This document shows, one piece after another, positions 27,044 through 35,852 of a DNA stretch of 64,000 bases; position 1 is the stretch's first letter; every line of letters begins with the position of its first letter. The translations under genes and the position numbers were made by a program. The stretch spans positions 59,477 through 123,476 of the forward strand of contig JADJVD010000009.1 of the NCBI GenBank assembly GCA_016716745.1. The letters run 5' to 3'. This stretch comes from Hyphomicrobiales bacterium. GTDB taxonomy: Bacteria; Pseudomonadota; Alphaproteobacteria; Rhizobiales; Beijerinckiaceae. The notes below the pieces were generated by a model that did no database searches, had not been told where the DNA came from, and worked only from the letters and a program-made list of their open reading frames with translations.

Positions 27044-28462
27044 ATGCAGGCTGAGCGGCTCGAGCTTCATGCGGACCGGCTGTTCCCCGCCGATCCGGCG
27101 GCGCGCGCCGTGGCCCGCCGCCTCTACGCCGAGGTCGCCGACCTGCCGATCGTCTCCCCGCACGGCCACACCGATCCGCGCTGGTTCGCCGGGAACGAGC
27201 CGTTTCCCGATCCCGCGACGCTGTTCGTCGTGCCCGACCACTATATTTTCCGGATGCTCTACAGCCAGGGCGTGCGGCTAGAGGATCTCGGCGTCCCGCG
27301 TAAGGACGGCGGCCCGGTCGAGCGCGACGCGCGCGCCATCTGGCGGCGCTTTGCGGCGCATTACCATCTCTTCCGCGGAACGCCGACGCGCGCCTGGCTC
27401 GACCATTCCTTCGCCACTCTGTTCGATCTCGACGTGCGGCTGACGCCGGCGACGGCCGATCATTATTTCGACCGCATCGCCGAGCGGCTGGCGCGCGACG
27501 ATTATCGTCCGCGCGCCCTGTTCGAGCGGTTCAACATCGAGGTGATCGCGACGACCGAGAGCCCGCTCGATCCGCTCGCCTCGCACGAGGCGCTGCGGAC
27601 GAGCGGCTGGTCGGGCCGCGTCGTCACCGCCTATCGCCCGGACCCCGTGGTCGACCCCGAGTTCGAGGGCTTTGCGGCCAACATCCGCCGCCTCGGCGAG
27701 ATGACGGGCCGCGACACGCTGCGCTGGGACGGCTATCTCGACGCCCACCGCAAGCGCCGCGCCGTCTTCAAGAGCTACGGCGCGACGTCGAGCGACCACG
27801 GCCACGCGACCGCCCGCACCGCCGATCTGTCGCGCGCCGACTGCGAACGTCTGTTCGACAAGGCGCTGAAGGGCGCCTGCACGGCCGACGAGGCCGATCT
27901 GTTCCGCGGCCAGATGCTGGTCGAGATGGCTGCGATGAGCCTCGACGACGGCCTCGTCCTGCAGATCCATCCCGGCTCGTTCCGCAACCACAATCCGCAG
28001 CTCTTCGCGCGCTTCGGTCGCGACATGGGCGCGGACATGCCGACGCGCACCGACTATGTGCGCGCGCTGAAACCGCTGCTCGACCGCTTCGGCAACGAGC
28101 GCGACCTGACGATCATCCTCTTCACGCTCGACGAGACGAGCTATTCGCGCGAGCTTGCGCCGCTCGCCGGACATTATCCGGCGCTGCGCCTCGGGCCCGC
28201 CTGGTGGTTCTATGACGCCCCGCACGGCATGCGGCGCTTCCGCGAGCTGACGACGGAGACGGCCGGCTTCTACAACACCGTCGGCTTCAACGACGACACG
28301 CGCGCCTTCTGTTCGATCCCCGCGCGCCACGACGTCGCCCGCCGCGTCGATTGCGCCTATCTCGCCGATCTCGTGGTCGAGCACAGGCTGGAGGAGGACG
28401 AGGCGGCCGAGGTCGCCGTCGATCTCGCCTACCGCCTCGCCAAACGGGCCTACAAATTGTGA
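27044..28462 (+). CDS. uxaC: Uronate (glucuronate/galacturonate) isomerase
   Basis: A 472-residue amidohydrolase-fold enzyme converting D-glucuronate to D-fructuronate or D-galacturonate to D-tagaturonate. PIVSPHGHTDPRWFAGNEPFP contains the metal-binding HxH typical of UxaC, and LQIHPGSFRNHN and the DETSYSRELAPLAGHYPALRLGPAWWF stretch are conserved. The length is normal. It is the first gene of a six-gene-function cluster (isomerase, binding protein, ATPase, two permease functions, reductase), which makes it the entry enzyme of hexuronate catabolism. Confidence 0.95.
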   Translation: MQAERLELHADRLFPADPAARAVARRLYAEVADLPIVSPHGHTDPRWFAGNEPFPDPATLFVVPDHYIFRMLYSQGVRLEDLGVPRKDGGPVERDARAIWRRFAAHYHLFRGTPTRAWLDHSFATLFDLDVRLTPATADHYFDRIAERLARDDYRPRALFERFNIEVIATTESPLDPLASHEALRTSGWSGRVVTAYRPDPVVDPEFEGFAANIRRLGEMTGRDTLRWDGYLDAHRKRRAVFKSYGATSSDHGHATARTADLSRADCERLFDKALKGACTADEADLFRGQMLVEMAAMSLDDGLVLQIHPGSFRNHNPQLFARFGRDMGADMPTRTDYVRALKPLLDRFGNERDLTIILFTLDETSYSRELAPLAGHYPALRLGPAWWFYDAPHGMRRFRELTTETAGFYNTVGFNDDTRAFCSIPARHDVARRVDCAYLADLVVEHRLEEDEAAEVAVDLAYRLAKRAYKL

Positions 28463-28500
28463 AACCAATCCGGCCGTAGCGCCGGGAAAGGGAGGACAGG

Positions 28501-29691
28501 ATGACGAACCTCACGATCACCCGCCGGCAATTCGCGGCAGGCGCGGCGGGCGCTGCGCTCGTCGGCGCGACGCCGTCTTTCGCGCAAGGCCTCGCGCTGC
28601 CGAGCGCGCCGGTGGCGCTCAACATCATCGACGTCGCCGGCAATCTGGCGCTGACGCAGAAGGCCTTCGAGGCCTATCGCGCCGCCAAGCCGAACCTCGT
28701 CTCGAAGTTCACCTTCACCAAGGCCCCGGCGCCGGAGCTGCCGGGCAAGATCAAGGCGCAGCAGGACGCCGGCCGCGTCGACATCGACATGGTGCTGACC
28801 GGCACGGACGCGCTCGCCGCCGGCCTCGACCAGAAGCTCTGGATCGACATTCTGGGCCAGCACGCCGCCGCGCTGCCCAAGCTCGACGACATCTACATCA
28901 AGGGCGCGGCGATGATGCAGGGCCTCGCCAAGGGGCAGGGCGTCGTCGTCTCCTATTATCCGTCGGGCCCGATCCTCGAATACATGCCCGACCGCGTGAA
29001 GACGGCGCCGGCGAGCGCCGAGGAGCTGCTCGTCTGGGCGAAGGCCAACCCGAACAAGTTCCTCTATGCGCGCCCGGCCAATTCCGGCCCCGGCCGCACC
29101 TTCATGATGGGCCTTCCCTACATCCTCGGCGACTCCAACCCGAAGGACCCGGTCAAGGGCTGGGACAAGACCTGGGCCTATCTGAAGGAGATCGGCCAGT
29201 ACATCGAGTATTATCCCACCGGCACCGGCGCGACGATGAAGGAGCTCGGCGAGGGCACGCGCGACATCATCGTCTCGACGACGGGCTGGGACATCAATCC
29301 GCGTGTCCTCGGCGTCGTTCCGAAGGAGGCGAAGGTCCAGACGCTGAAGAACTTCAGCTGGGTCGTCGACGCGCATTACATGTGCGTGCCGAAGGGCGTC
29401 TCGAACGACAAGCTCGCCGTGCTCATCGACGTGATGAAGTTCATGCTGACGCCGCAGGCGCAGGCCTTCACCTACGACGAGGGCTATTTCTATCCGGGCC
29501 CCGCCGTGAAGGACGTGCCGCTGTCGATGGCGCCGGCCGAGAGCCAGAAGGCGATCGCCGAATTCGGCCGCCCCGAATACGAGAAGATGATCGCGGATGC
29601 GCCGCTGCAGCTGCCGCTCGAGCCCGACCAGATGGTCATCGCCTTCCGCATGTGGGACGAGCAGATCGGCGCGGCCAAGGGCAAGAAGTAA
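28501..29691 (+). CDS. ABC importer binding protein (spermidine/putrescine-type), probable uronate-operon importer
   Basis: A 396-residue periplasmic binding protein. The N-terminus TITRRQFAAGAAGAALVGA is a twin-arginine signal; GGGAGGACAGG precedes the ATG. The fold is family 1/PotD-like. It lies 38 bp after uxaC and before an ATPase, permeases and a uxuB-like reductase, so a hexuronate or uronate-containing molecule is the most likely ligand, despite the polyamine-transporter family resemblance. A terminator-like hairpin separates it from the ATPase gene. Confidence 0.87.
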   Translation: MTNLTITRRQFAAGAAGAALVGATPSFAQGLALPSAPVALNIIDVAGNLALTQKAFEAYRAAKPNLVSKFTFTKAPAPELPGKIKAQQDAGRVDIDMVLTGTDALAAGLDQKLWIDILGQHAAALPKLDDIYIKGAAMMQGLAKGQGVVVSYYPSGPILEYMPDRVKTAPASAEELLVWAKANPNKFLYARPANSGPGRTFMMGLPYILGDSNPKDPVKGWDKTWAYLKEIGQYIEYYPTGTGATMKELGEGTRDIIVSTTGWDINPRVLGVVPKEAKVQTLKNFSWVVDAHYMCVPKGVSNDKLAVLIDVMKFMLTPQAQAFTYDEGYFYPGPAVKDVPLSMAPAESQKAIAEFGRPEYEKMIADAPLQLPLEPDQMVIAFRMWDEQIGAAKGKK

Positions 29692-29700
29692 GACAGAACG

Positions 29701-29730
29701 GGGCGCGGCCGACGCCGCGCCCTTTGTCTT
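29701..29730 (+). terminator. Attenuating hairpin after the uronate-operon binding protein
   Basis: A perfect 9-bp stem gggcgcggc/gccgcgccc with loop cgac is followed by tttgtctt. It lies 10 bp after the stop codon inside the operon, and probably makes the binding-protein message more abundant than the downstream message. Confidence 0.7.
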
Positions 29731-29759
29731 CAGGTTGGATAAAGGCGGGCGCGGGAGCG

Positions 29760-31655
29760 ATGGAACAGTCATTCCAAACATTGCGGCTCGACCGCGTCGG
29801 CCGCGCCTTCGGCACGCTGAACGCGTTGCGCGACCTCTCGCTCGAGGTCAATCGCGGCGAGTTCGTCGCGCTGCTTGGCCCCTCCGGCTGCGGCAAGTCG
29901 ACGGCGCTGAACTGCATCGCCGGCCTGCTGCCGACGACGGCGGGCTCGATCTGGCTGGACGACCGGCGGATCGACACGCTGTCGCCCGAGGATCGCGGCT
30001 TCGGCATGGTGTTCCAGAACTACGCGCTGTTTCCGCACATGAACGTGCGCGACAATGTCGGCTTCGGGCTGAAGATGCGCGGCCGCCCGAAGGACGAGAT
30101 CGCGCGCCGCGTCGACGCCGCGCTCGCCACCGTTCGCCTCGAAAGCCAGGCGATGAAGCTGCCCGGCCAGATGTCCGGCGGCCAGCAGCAGCGCGTCGCC
30201 ATCGCGCGCGCCATCGCCATCGAGCCGCCGCTCGTGCTGATGGACGAGCCGCTCTCCAATCTCGACGCCAAGCTGCGCCTCGAGATGCGCCACGAGATTC
30301 GCCGCATCCATCAGGGTCTCGGCTCGATCACGATCTACGTCACGCACGATCAGGACGAGGCGCTCTCGCTCGCCGATCGCATCGTCGTGCTGCGCGACGG
30401 CATGATCCGCCAGGTCGGCGCGCCGGAGGAGCTGTATCAACGCCCCGCCCATCTCGACGTCGCCGACTTCATGGGCTTCCGCAACCGCCTCGGCGGCCGT
30501 CTCGTCTCGCGCGAGGGCGACCGCGCGATGGTGGACATCGGCGGCGCGACGATCGGCGGCGTCATCCGCGACGAGATCGCCGGCGACAAGGTCGTGGCCG
30601 CGATCCGGGCGGACGATCTGTCCGCCGTCGGCGAGGGGCAGGGCGTGCCTGCGACGGTCGAGGCGATCGAGTATCGCGGCCGCCATTTCTTTGGTCAGGC
30701 GCGCGGCCCGGGCCGCCCGGCGCGTCTTTCCGGCGGAGGCGCGCTCGTGAGCGCGTCCGAACCGCTCGCCCACGCGGATGTGGGCACGCCGCTGCGCCTG
30801 CGGCTCGCCGCGCGCGGCCTCGATGCGGTGACGCTGCTGGTTCTGCCGGCGATGGCGCTGGTGATCGGCCTGTTCGTCTATCCCTTCCTTTACGGCTTCT
30901 GGCTGTCGTTCCACCCGAAGGACGGCTCGACCCTCGGCAATTACCTCACCTTCTTCTCCGATCCGTTTCTCTACGAGACGATCGGCAAGACGCTGTGGAT
31001 CGCGCTGCCGGTGACGATCTTCAACATCCTCATCTCGATCCCCATCGCCTTCCGCGTGCGCCTCATGAAGCGCCAGCGGTTGCTGACGACGATCCTCGTG
31101 CTGCCGATCACGCTCGGCACCGTGCTCGTCGCCGAAGGGTTGTTGAACTACATGGGGCCGCAGGGCTGGTTCAATCGCGTGCTGATGACGCTCGGCGTCA
31201 TCTCCTCGCCGGTCAAGCTGATCCACAATTACTGGGGCGTCGTTCTCTCGCTCGTCATCACGGGCTTTCCCTTCGCCTTTCTGTTGACCCTCTCCTACGT
31301 CACGGGCATCGACCCGGCGCTGGAGCAGGCGGCCGCCACGCTCGGCGCGCGCGCCTGGCAGCGTTTCCGCTATGTCTTCCTGCCGCTGCTCCTGCCGGGC
31401 CTTGCGATCACCTTCTGCCTCGTCTTCGTGCAGGCCTTCTCGGTGTTTCCCTCCGCCGTGCTGCTCGGCGCGCCCGCCGGCCCGACGCGCGTCATCTCGA
31501 TTGCGGCGTATGAAGCGGCGTTCGAGAAATACGATTACTCGCTCGCCTCGGCGATCGCGATCATCATGGGGCTGGTGCAGCTCGTCATCGTCGTGATGGT
31601 GCTGGCGACGCGCGGCCTGTTCTATCGCGGCCCCGCCGCCGGCGCGAAGGGGTGA
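29760..31655 (+). CDS. ABC importer ATPase fused in frame to permease (PotA-PotB-like)
   Basis: One open frame of 631 residues. Residues about 1-320 are a PotA-type ATPase (Walker A GPSGCGKST, signature MSGGQQQR, Walker B LVLMDEPLSNLD, H-loop THDQDEAL) plus a TOBE region; from about 350 on follow six membrane segments and the EAA-type loop LEQAAATLGARAWQRFRYVFLPL of a PotB-type permease. An alternative is two genes: a GTG at 30747 with GGAGG seven bases upstream could start a separate permease, with the ATPase ending at the overlapping TGA (30748-30750) in the next frame. Since this sequence carries other single-base errors, the fusion may be real or an artefact. It works with the flanking binding protein and second permease. 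Confidence 0.82.
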   Translation: MEQSFQTLRLDRVGRAFGTLNALRDLSLEVNRGEFVALLGPSGCGKSTALNCIAGLLPTTAGSIWLDDRRIDTLSPEDRGFGMVFQNYALFPHMNVRDNVGFGLKMRGRPKDEIARRVDAALATVRLESQAMKLPGQMSGGQQQRVAIARAIAIEPPLVLMDEPLSNLDAKLRLEMRHEIRRIHQGLGSITIYVTHDQDEALSLADRIVVLRDGMIRQVGAPEELYQRPAHLDVADFMGFRNRLGGRLVSREGDRAMVDIGGATIGGVIRDEIAGDKVVAAIRADDLSAVGEGQGVPATVEAIEYRGRHFFGQARGPGRPARLSGGGALVSASEPLAHADVGTPLRLRLAARGLDAVTLLVLPAMALVIGLFVYPFLYGFWLSFHPKDGSTLGNYLTFFSDPFLYETIGKTLWIALPVTIFNILISIPIAFRVRLMKRQRLLTTILVLPITLGTVLVAEGLLNYMGPQGWFNRVLMTLGVISSPVKLIHNYWGVVLSLVITGFPFAFLLTLSYVTGIDPALEQAAATLGARAWQRFRYVFLPLLLPGLAITFCLVFVQAFSVFPSAVLLGAPAGPTRVISIAAYEAAFEKYDYSLASAIAIIMGLVQLVIVVMVLATRGLFYRGPAAGAKG

Positions 31656-31658
31656 GCG

Positions 31659-32498
31659 ATGAAGATCGACAAACCGCTTGGCGCGCGCCTCTGGGTCTTC
31701 GCCGTCTGGGCGAGCATCGCCTTCTTCGTCGTCAACCTGCTGGCGATGATCGCCACCGTCGTGATGAGCTCCTTCGCGACCCGCTGGCTGCGCTCGTGGT
31801 TTCCGGACGGGTTCACGACCAAATGGTATGCGTCGGCCTGGTCCGAGTTCCAGCTTGGCGACGTGCTGCTCGTCACCTTTCAGGTCGTCTTCGCCGTCGT
31901 CGCGCTCTCGGGCCTGATCGGCGTGCCGGCGGCCTATGCGATGGCGCGGCGCGAGTTTCCCGGCAAGAAGCTGGTGATGCTGCTGTTCCTGCTGCCGCTA
32001 CTCGTGCCGCCGATCACCTTCGGCATCCCGCTGGCGACGGTGCTGTATAAGTCCGGCCTCGGCGGAACGATGTTCGGCGTCATCCTCGCCAATCTCGTGC
32101 CGACCGTGCCTTTCGTCATTCTGGTGATGATCCCCTTCGTCGAGCAGATCGATCCGCGCGTCGAGGCCGCCGCGCGCGTCTTCGGCGCGGGCACGTTCCG
32201 CCTCTTCGTGCATGTGCTCGTGCCGCTGCTGCTGCCCGGCGTGCTCGCCGCGTTGCTGCTCGTTTTGGTGCGCACCATTGCGATGTTCGAGCTCACCTTC
32301 CTCACCGCCGGGCCGACGAGCCAGACGCTGGTCGTCGCGCTCTATTACGCCGTCTTCGCCGCCGGCGTGCGCGCCGTGCAGTCCATCGACGCGATGGCGG
32401 TGATTTACATGGTGGTGACGCTCGTCTGGCTGATCATCGCGCTGCGATTCGTCAACCCGACGCAGATCGTCACGCGCGCCAAGCGCGAGAACACGTAG
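31659..32498 (+). CDS. ABC importer permease (PotC-like)
   Basis: A 279-residue permease with six membrane segments; the EAA loop reads VEAAARVFGAGTFRLFVHVLVPLLLPG. It begins three bases after the ATPase-permease stop, with a ribosome site overlapping the upstream gene (GGGGTGAGCG). It forms the heterodimeric membrane channel with the PotB-like part of the preceding gene. Confidence 0.92.
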   Translation: MKIDKPLGARLWVFAVWASIAFFVVNLLAMIATVVMSSFATRWLRSWFPDGFTTKWYASAWSEFQLGDVLLVTFQVVFAVVALSGLIGVPAAYAMARREFPGKKLVMLLFLLPLLVPPITFGIPLATVLYKSGLGGTMFGVILANLVPTVPFVILVMIPFVEQIDPRVEAAARVFGAGTFRLFVHVLVPLLLPGVLAALLLVLVRTIAMFELTFLTAGPTSQTLVVALYYAVFAAGVRAVQSIDAMAVIYMVVTLVWLIIALRFVNPTQIVTRAKRENT

Positions 32499-32525
32499 CG
32501 ACGCGAGAGCCGAGCGAGGAGCCGG

Positions 32526-33985
32526 ATGCGCCTGTCTCAATCCTCATTGCCGCGCCTGCCGGCGGATGTGGTGCGGCCCGTCTACGATCGCGCCGCCGCG
32601 CGCGTCGGAATCGTGCATCTGGGGATTGGCGCTTTCCACCGCGCCCATCAGGCCGTCTACACGGACGATGCGCTCGGCCGCGGCGATCTGTCGTGGGAAT
32701 CGCCGGCGTCAGCCTGCGCTCGCCGGACACGCATGACGCGCTCGCCCCGCAGGACGGGTTGTATGCCGTCGCCGTTCGCGACGCGGCGGGCGAGTCGTTG
32801 CGCATCGTCGGCTCGGTGCTGCAAACGTTCGTCGCGCCCGAGGATCCGGAGACGCTGCTGGCGCTGATGGCCTCGCCGCAGGTGCGCATCGTCTCGCTCA
32901 CCGTCACCGAGAAGGGCTATTGCCACGATCCGGCGACCGGCGCGTTGCGCGCGGACCATCCCGACATCGTCCATGATCTCGCCAATCCGGGTCGGCCGAA
33001 ATCGGCGCCCGGCTTCATCGTCGAGGCGCTGGCGCGCCGCCGCGCCGCGGGCCTCGCGCCCTTCACCGTGTTGTGCTGCGACAATCTTCCCTCGAACGGC
33101 AAGACCGTGAAGAAGGTGCTGGTCGGATACGCGCGCCTGCGTGACGCCGCGCTCGCCGACCATGTCGCGGGCGACGTCGCGTGCCCCTGCACGATGGTCG
33201 ACCGCATCGTGCCCGCGACGACCGACGCCGACCGCGCCCATGTCGCGAGCCGGCTCGGCGTCAGGGACGCATGGCCGGTGATGACCGAACCGTTCACCCA
33301 ATGGGTGGTCGAGGACCATTTTCCGCTGGGTCGGCCCGCTTGGCGCGGCGTCGAATTCACCGCCGACGTCGAGCCCTACGAGCACATGAAGCTGCGTCTG
33401 CTCAACGGCTCGCACTCCACCATCGCGTATCTGGGCTGTCTGGCTGGATGGGAGTTCGTCTCGACCGCGATGGCCGACGCCGATCTCGCCCGCCACGTGC
33501 GCGCGCTGATGGACGAGGAGATGACGCCGACCCTCGCCGTGCCGGCCGGCTTCGACGTCACGCGCTACAAGGACGATCTCGTCGCCCGTTTCCGCAATCC
33601 CGCGCTGAAACACCGCACTGCGCAGATCGCCATGGACGGATCGCAGAAACTGCCGCAGCGCCTGCTCGCCGCCGCGCGCGACCGGCTCGCCGCGGGCGCG
33701 CCCATTCCGCGCATCGCCCTCGGCGTCGCCGGCTGGATGCGCTACGCGACCGGGCAGGGCGAGCGCGGCGCGACCTTCGAGGTGAACGATCCGCTCGCCG
33801 CTGAATTGCGCCGTCGCGCCGATTCCGCCGGTCTGACGGCCGAGCCTCTGGCGCGCGCTCTCATGGGCGTGCGCGCCATTTTCGGGGACGATCTGCCAGC
33901 CGATCCGCGCTTCGTCGGCCCTGTGACGACGTCGCTCGACCTGCTGTTGCGCAAGGGCGCCCGCGGCGCATTGGCGCAGGCCTGA
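32526..33985 (+). CDS. uxuB: Mannitol-dehydrogenase-family reductase, probable fructuronate reductase, frame broken near 32697
   Basis: About 486 residues if repaired. NAD(P)-dependent polyol/uronate oxidoreductase; in this uxaC context the likely reaction is D-fructuronate to D-mannonate. The N-terminal Rossmann part reads VGIVHLGIGAFHRAHQAVYTDDAL; the catalytic segment MKLRLLNGSHSTIAYLG has the conserved Lys, Asn and His of the family. GAGGAG precedes the ATG. After GDLSW the frame is lost; one extra G in the run at 32695-32697 gives GIAGVSLRSPDTHDAL and continues to 33985. Tagaturonate reductase or mannitol 2-dehydrogenase are alternatives. Confidence 0.87.
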
Positions 33986-34080
33986 CCGCGCGCGGCAGGT
34001 GACGGATCGCACAGACGGCGCGGCGCGCTGCGTTGAGTCTGGCGCGAGCGCTTCGCGCTGCGCGCAGCTAGGGGGTCCGC

Positions 34081-34645
34081 ATGTCCTGGATTTTACTCGG
34101 CGTCGTCGCACTGATCGTCGTCTGGCTGATCATGGCCTACAACACGCTGGTCGCGCTGCGCCAGCGCACGCGGCAGGCCTTTTCCGACATCGACGTGCAG
34201 TTGAAGCAGCGGCACGATCTGGTGCCCAACCTCATCGAGACGGTGAAGGGCTACGCCGCGCACGAGCGCGGCACGCTCGACGCGGTGATTCAAGCGCGCA
34301 ACGCGGCGATTTCGGCGCAGGCGCGCGGCCCCGGCGATCAGGCCGTCGCCGAGGCAGCGCTCGGCGCCTCGCTCGGCAAGCTGTTCGCGCTGGCGGAGGC
34401 CTATCCGGACCTCAAGGCCAACCAGAATTTCATCGAGCTGCAAAACGAGCTGTCGGAGCTTGAGAACAAGATCGCCGCGGCACGTCGCTTCTTCAACAAT
34501 TCGGTCGCCGAATACAACGCCGCGCGCGAAAGCGTGCCGGCCGCGTTCTTCGCGCCCTCGATGGGCTTCCAGCCGATGGAGTTCTTCAATCTGGAGGAGG
34601 GCGAGCGCAAGGCCGTCCACCAGACGCCGCAGGGTGAAGTTCTGA
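34081..34645 (+). CDS. lemA: LemA family protein, frame broken near 34633
   Basis: About 187 residues if repaired: one N-terminal membrane anchor (ILLGVVALIVVWLIMAYN) and a four-helix bundle exposed outside the membrane. RQAFSDIDVQLKQRHDLVPNLIETVKGYA is the LemA hallmark. As written, the frame runs on to 34788 with a Cys/Arg-rich nonsense tail. Removing one G from the ggg at 34632-34634 gives TPQVKF then stop at 34645, the standard LemA end. It is followed 46 bp later by an M48 peptidase, a frequent pairing. Function is unclear; it may assist membrane proteostasis. Confidence 0.88.
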
Positions 34646-34691
34646 TCCACGCGCGCGCCGCGCGCAAACCGGACCCGAGGCGAGGCTCGCC

Positions 34692-35843
34692 ATGCTGCGC
34701 GCATACGGATTGCAGACGCACATTCAGGCCAATCGCGTGCGGTCGGTCCTGCTGCTGGCGGGCTTCGTCCTGCTGCTGTGCGTGCTGACCTATTCCTTCG
34801 CGCTGCTCTACGAGACGCGCCGCGGCGGCACGGTCGGCTGGATGATGGCGCGCGCCTGGCGCGACATGTCGTGGATGCTGCCCTGGGCGGCGGCGGCGAC
34901 GCTCGCCTGGTTCGCCGTGGCATGGGCGTTTCACCAGCGCATGGTCGCCTTCGCCACCGGCGCCGTCGACCTGCCGGCGGAGGCCGCGCCCGAGTTGCAT
35001 CACCTGGTCGAGACGATGTGCATCTCGCGCGGCCTGCCGACGCCGCGCCTGATGGTGATCGAGACTGACGCGCTGAACGCCTACGCCTCGGGCCTCGACG
35101 AGAGCGACGCCGCGATCACCGTGACGCGCGGCCTGATGGAGACGCTGAACCCGCAGGAGATGGAGGCGGTGCTGGCGCACGAGCTCACCCATCTGCGCAA
35201 CAAGGACACGCAGCTCCTCGTCGTGGCGGTGATCTTCGCCGGCATCTTCAGCTTCATCGGCGATCTGGTGTTCCGCAACCTGGATTTTCCGCTCGGCCGC
35301 CTGCCGCGCTCCAGCGGCAAGTCGAGCGGCGACAACAAGGGCGCCGTCATCATCGTCGTGCTCATCGCGCTGGCGCTGATCGCCCTGTCCTGGGGCCTCG
35401 CGATGCTGACGCGGCTCGCCCTGTCGCGGTCCCGCGAGTTCATGGCGGACGCCGGCGCCGTCGAACTCACCAAGAATCCCGACGCGCTGATCTCGGCGCT
35501 GCGCAAGATCGAGAAGCGCGCCACGATTCCGGACATGTCCTCGCGCATGTCCGCCTTCTTCATCGAGAGCCCGCTGGTGCGCTCGTCGAACGACTGGTTC
35601 GCCACCCACCCTTCGATGGACGCGCGCGTCGCCGCCCTCGTCGCCTATGCGGGCGGGCGCACCGAGCTCGTCGACGACGAGTCCGAGGCCGAGGCGCTCG
35701 CCGCCGCCATGCCCGACGAAACCGCGCCCGAAGGCGCCGCCGTCCCGGACGCCGGCGGCGGCGAAACGAACGAGGCGCGGCCCCGGCCGCGCCTCTCGCC
35801 AACGCTCGACATTCCGCCGGCCGGCGCCGGCCCGTGGCGTTGA
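34692..35843 (+). CDS. M48-family membrane zinc metallopeptidase
   Basis: A 383-residue integral membrane peptidase. The zinc-binding HELTH motif is at 163-167 and the third ligand Glu249 in SREFMADA; two membrane segments precede the active site (about 17-40 and 62-80) and two more lie at about 176-195 and 219-240. It resembles HtpX but is longer, with a Pro/Ala/Glu-rich C-terminal tail of about 60 residues. Its position after lemA suggests joint action in quality control of membrane proteins. Confidence 0.92.
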   Translation: MLRAYGLQTHIQANRVRSVLLLAGFVLLLCVLTYSFALLYETRRGGTVGWMMARAWRDMSWMLPWAAAATLAWFAVAWAFHQRMVAFATGAVDLPAEAAPELHHLVETMCISRGLPTPRLMVIETDALNAYASGLDESDAAITVTRGLMETLNPQEMEAVLAHELTHLRNKDTQLLVVAVIFAGIFSFIGDLVFRNLDFPLGRLPRSSGKSSGDNKGAVIIVVLIALALIALSWGLAMLTRLALSRSREFMADAGAVELTKNPDALISALRKIEKRATIPDMSSRMSAFFIESPLVRSSNDWFATHPSMDARVAALVAYAGGRTELVDDESEAEALAAAMPDETAPEGAAVPDAGGGETNEARPRPRLSPTLDIPPAGAGPWR

Positions 35844-35852
35844 GCGCGGGCT

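Noticed and set aside
33986..34080. Terminator between the uxuB-like gene and lemA
   Set aside because: The agcgcttcgcgct hairpin is short and lacks a T-run; low-complexity gc repeats make such stems common here.
34646..34788. Cys-rich C-terminal tail on LemA
   Set aside because: It arises from one extra G at 34632-34634; without it the protein ends in the standard VKF, and the tail overlaps the M48 gene start.
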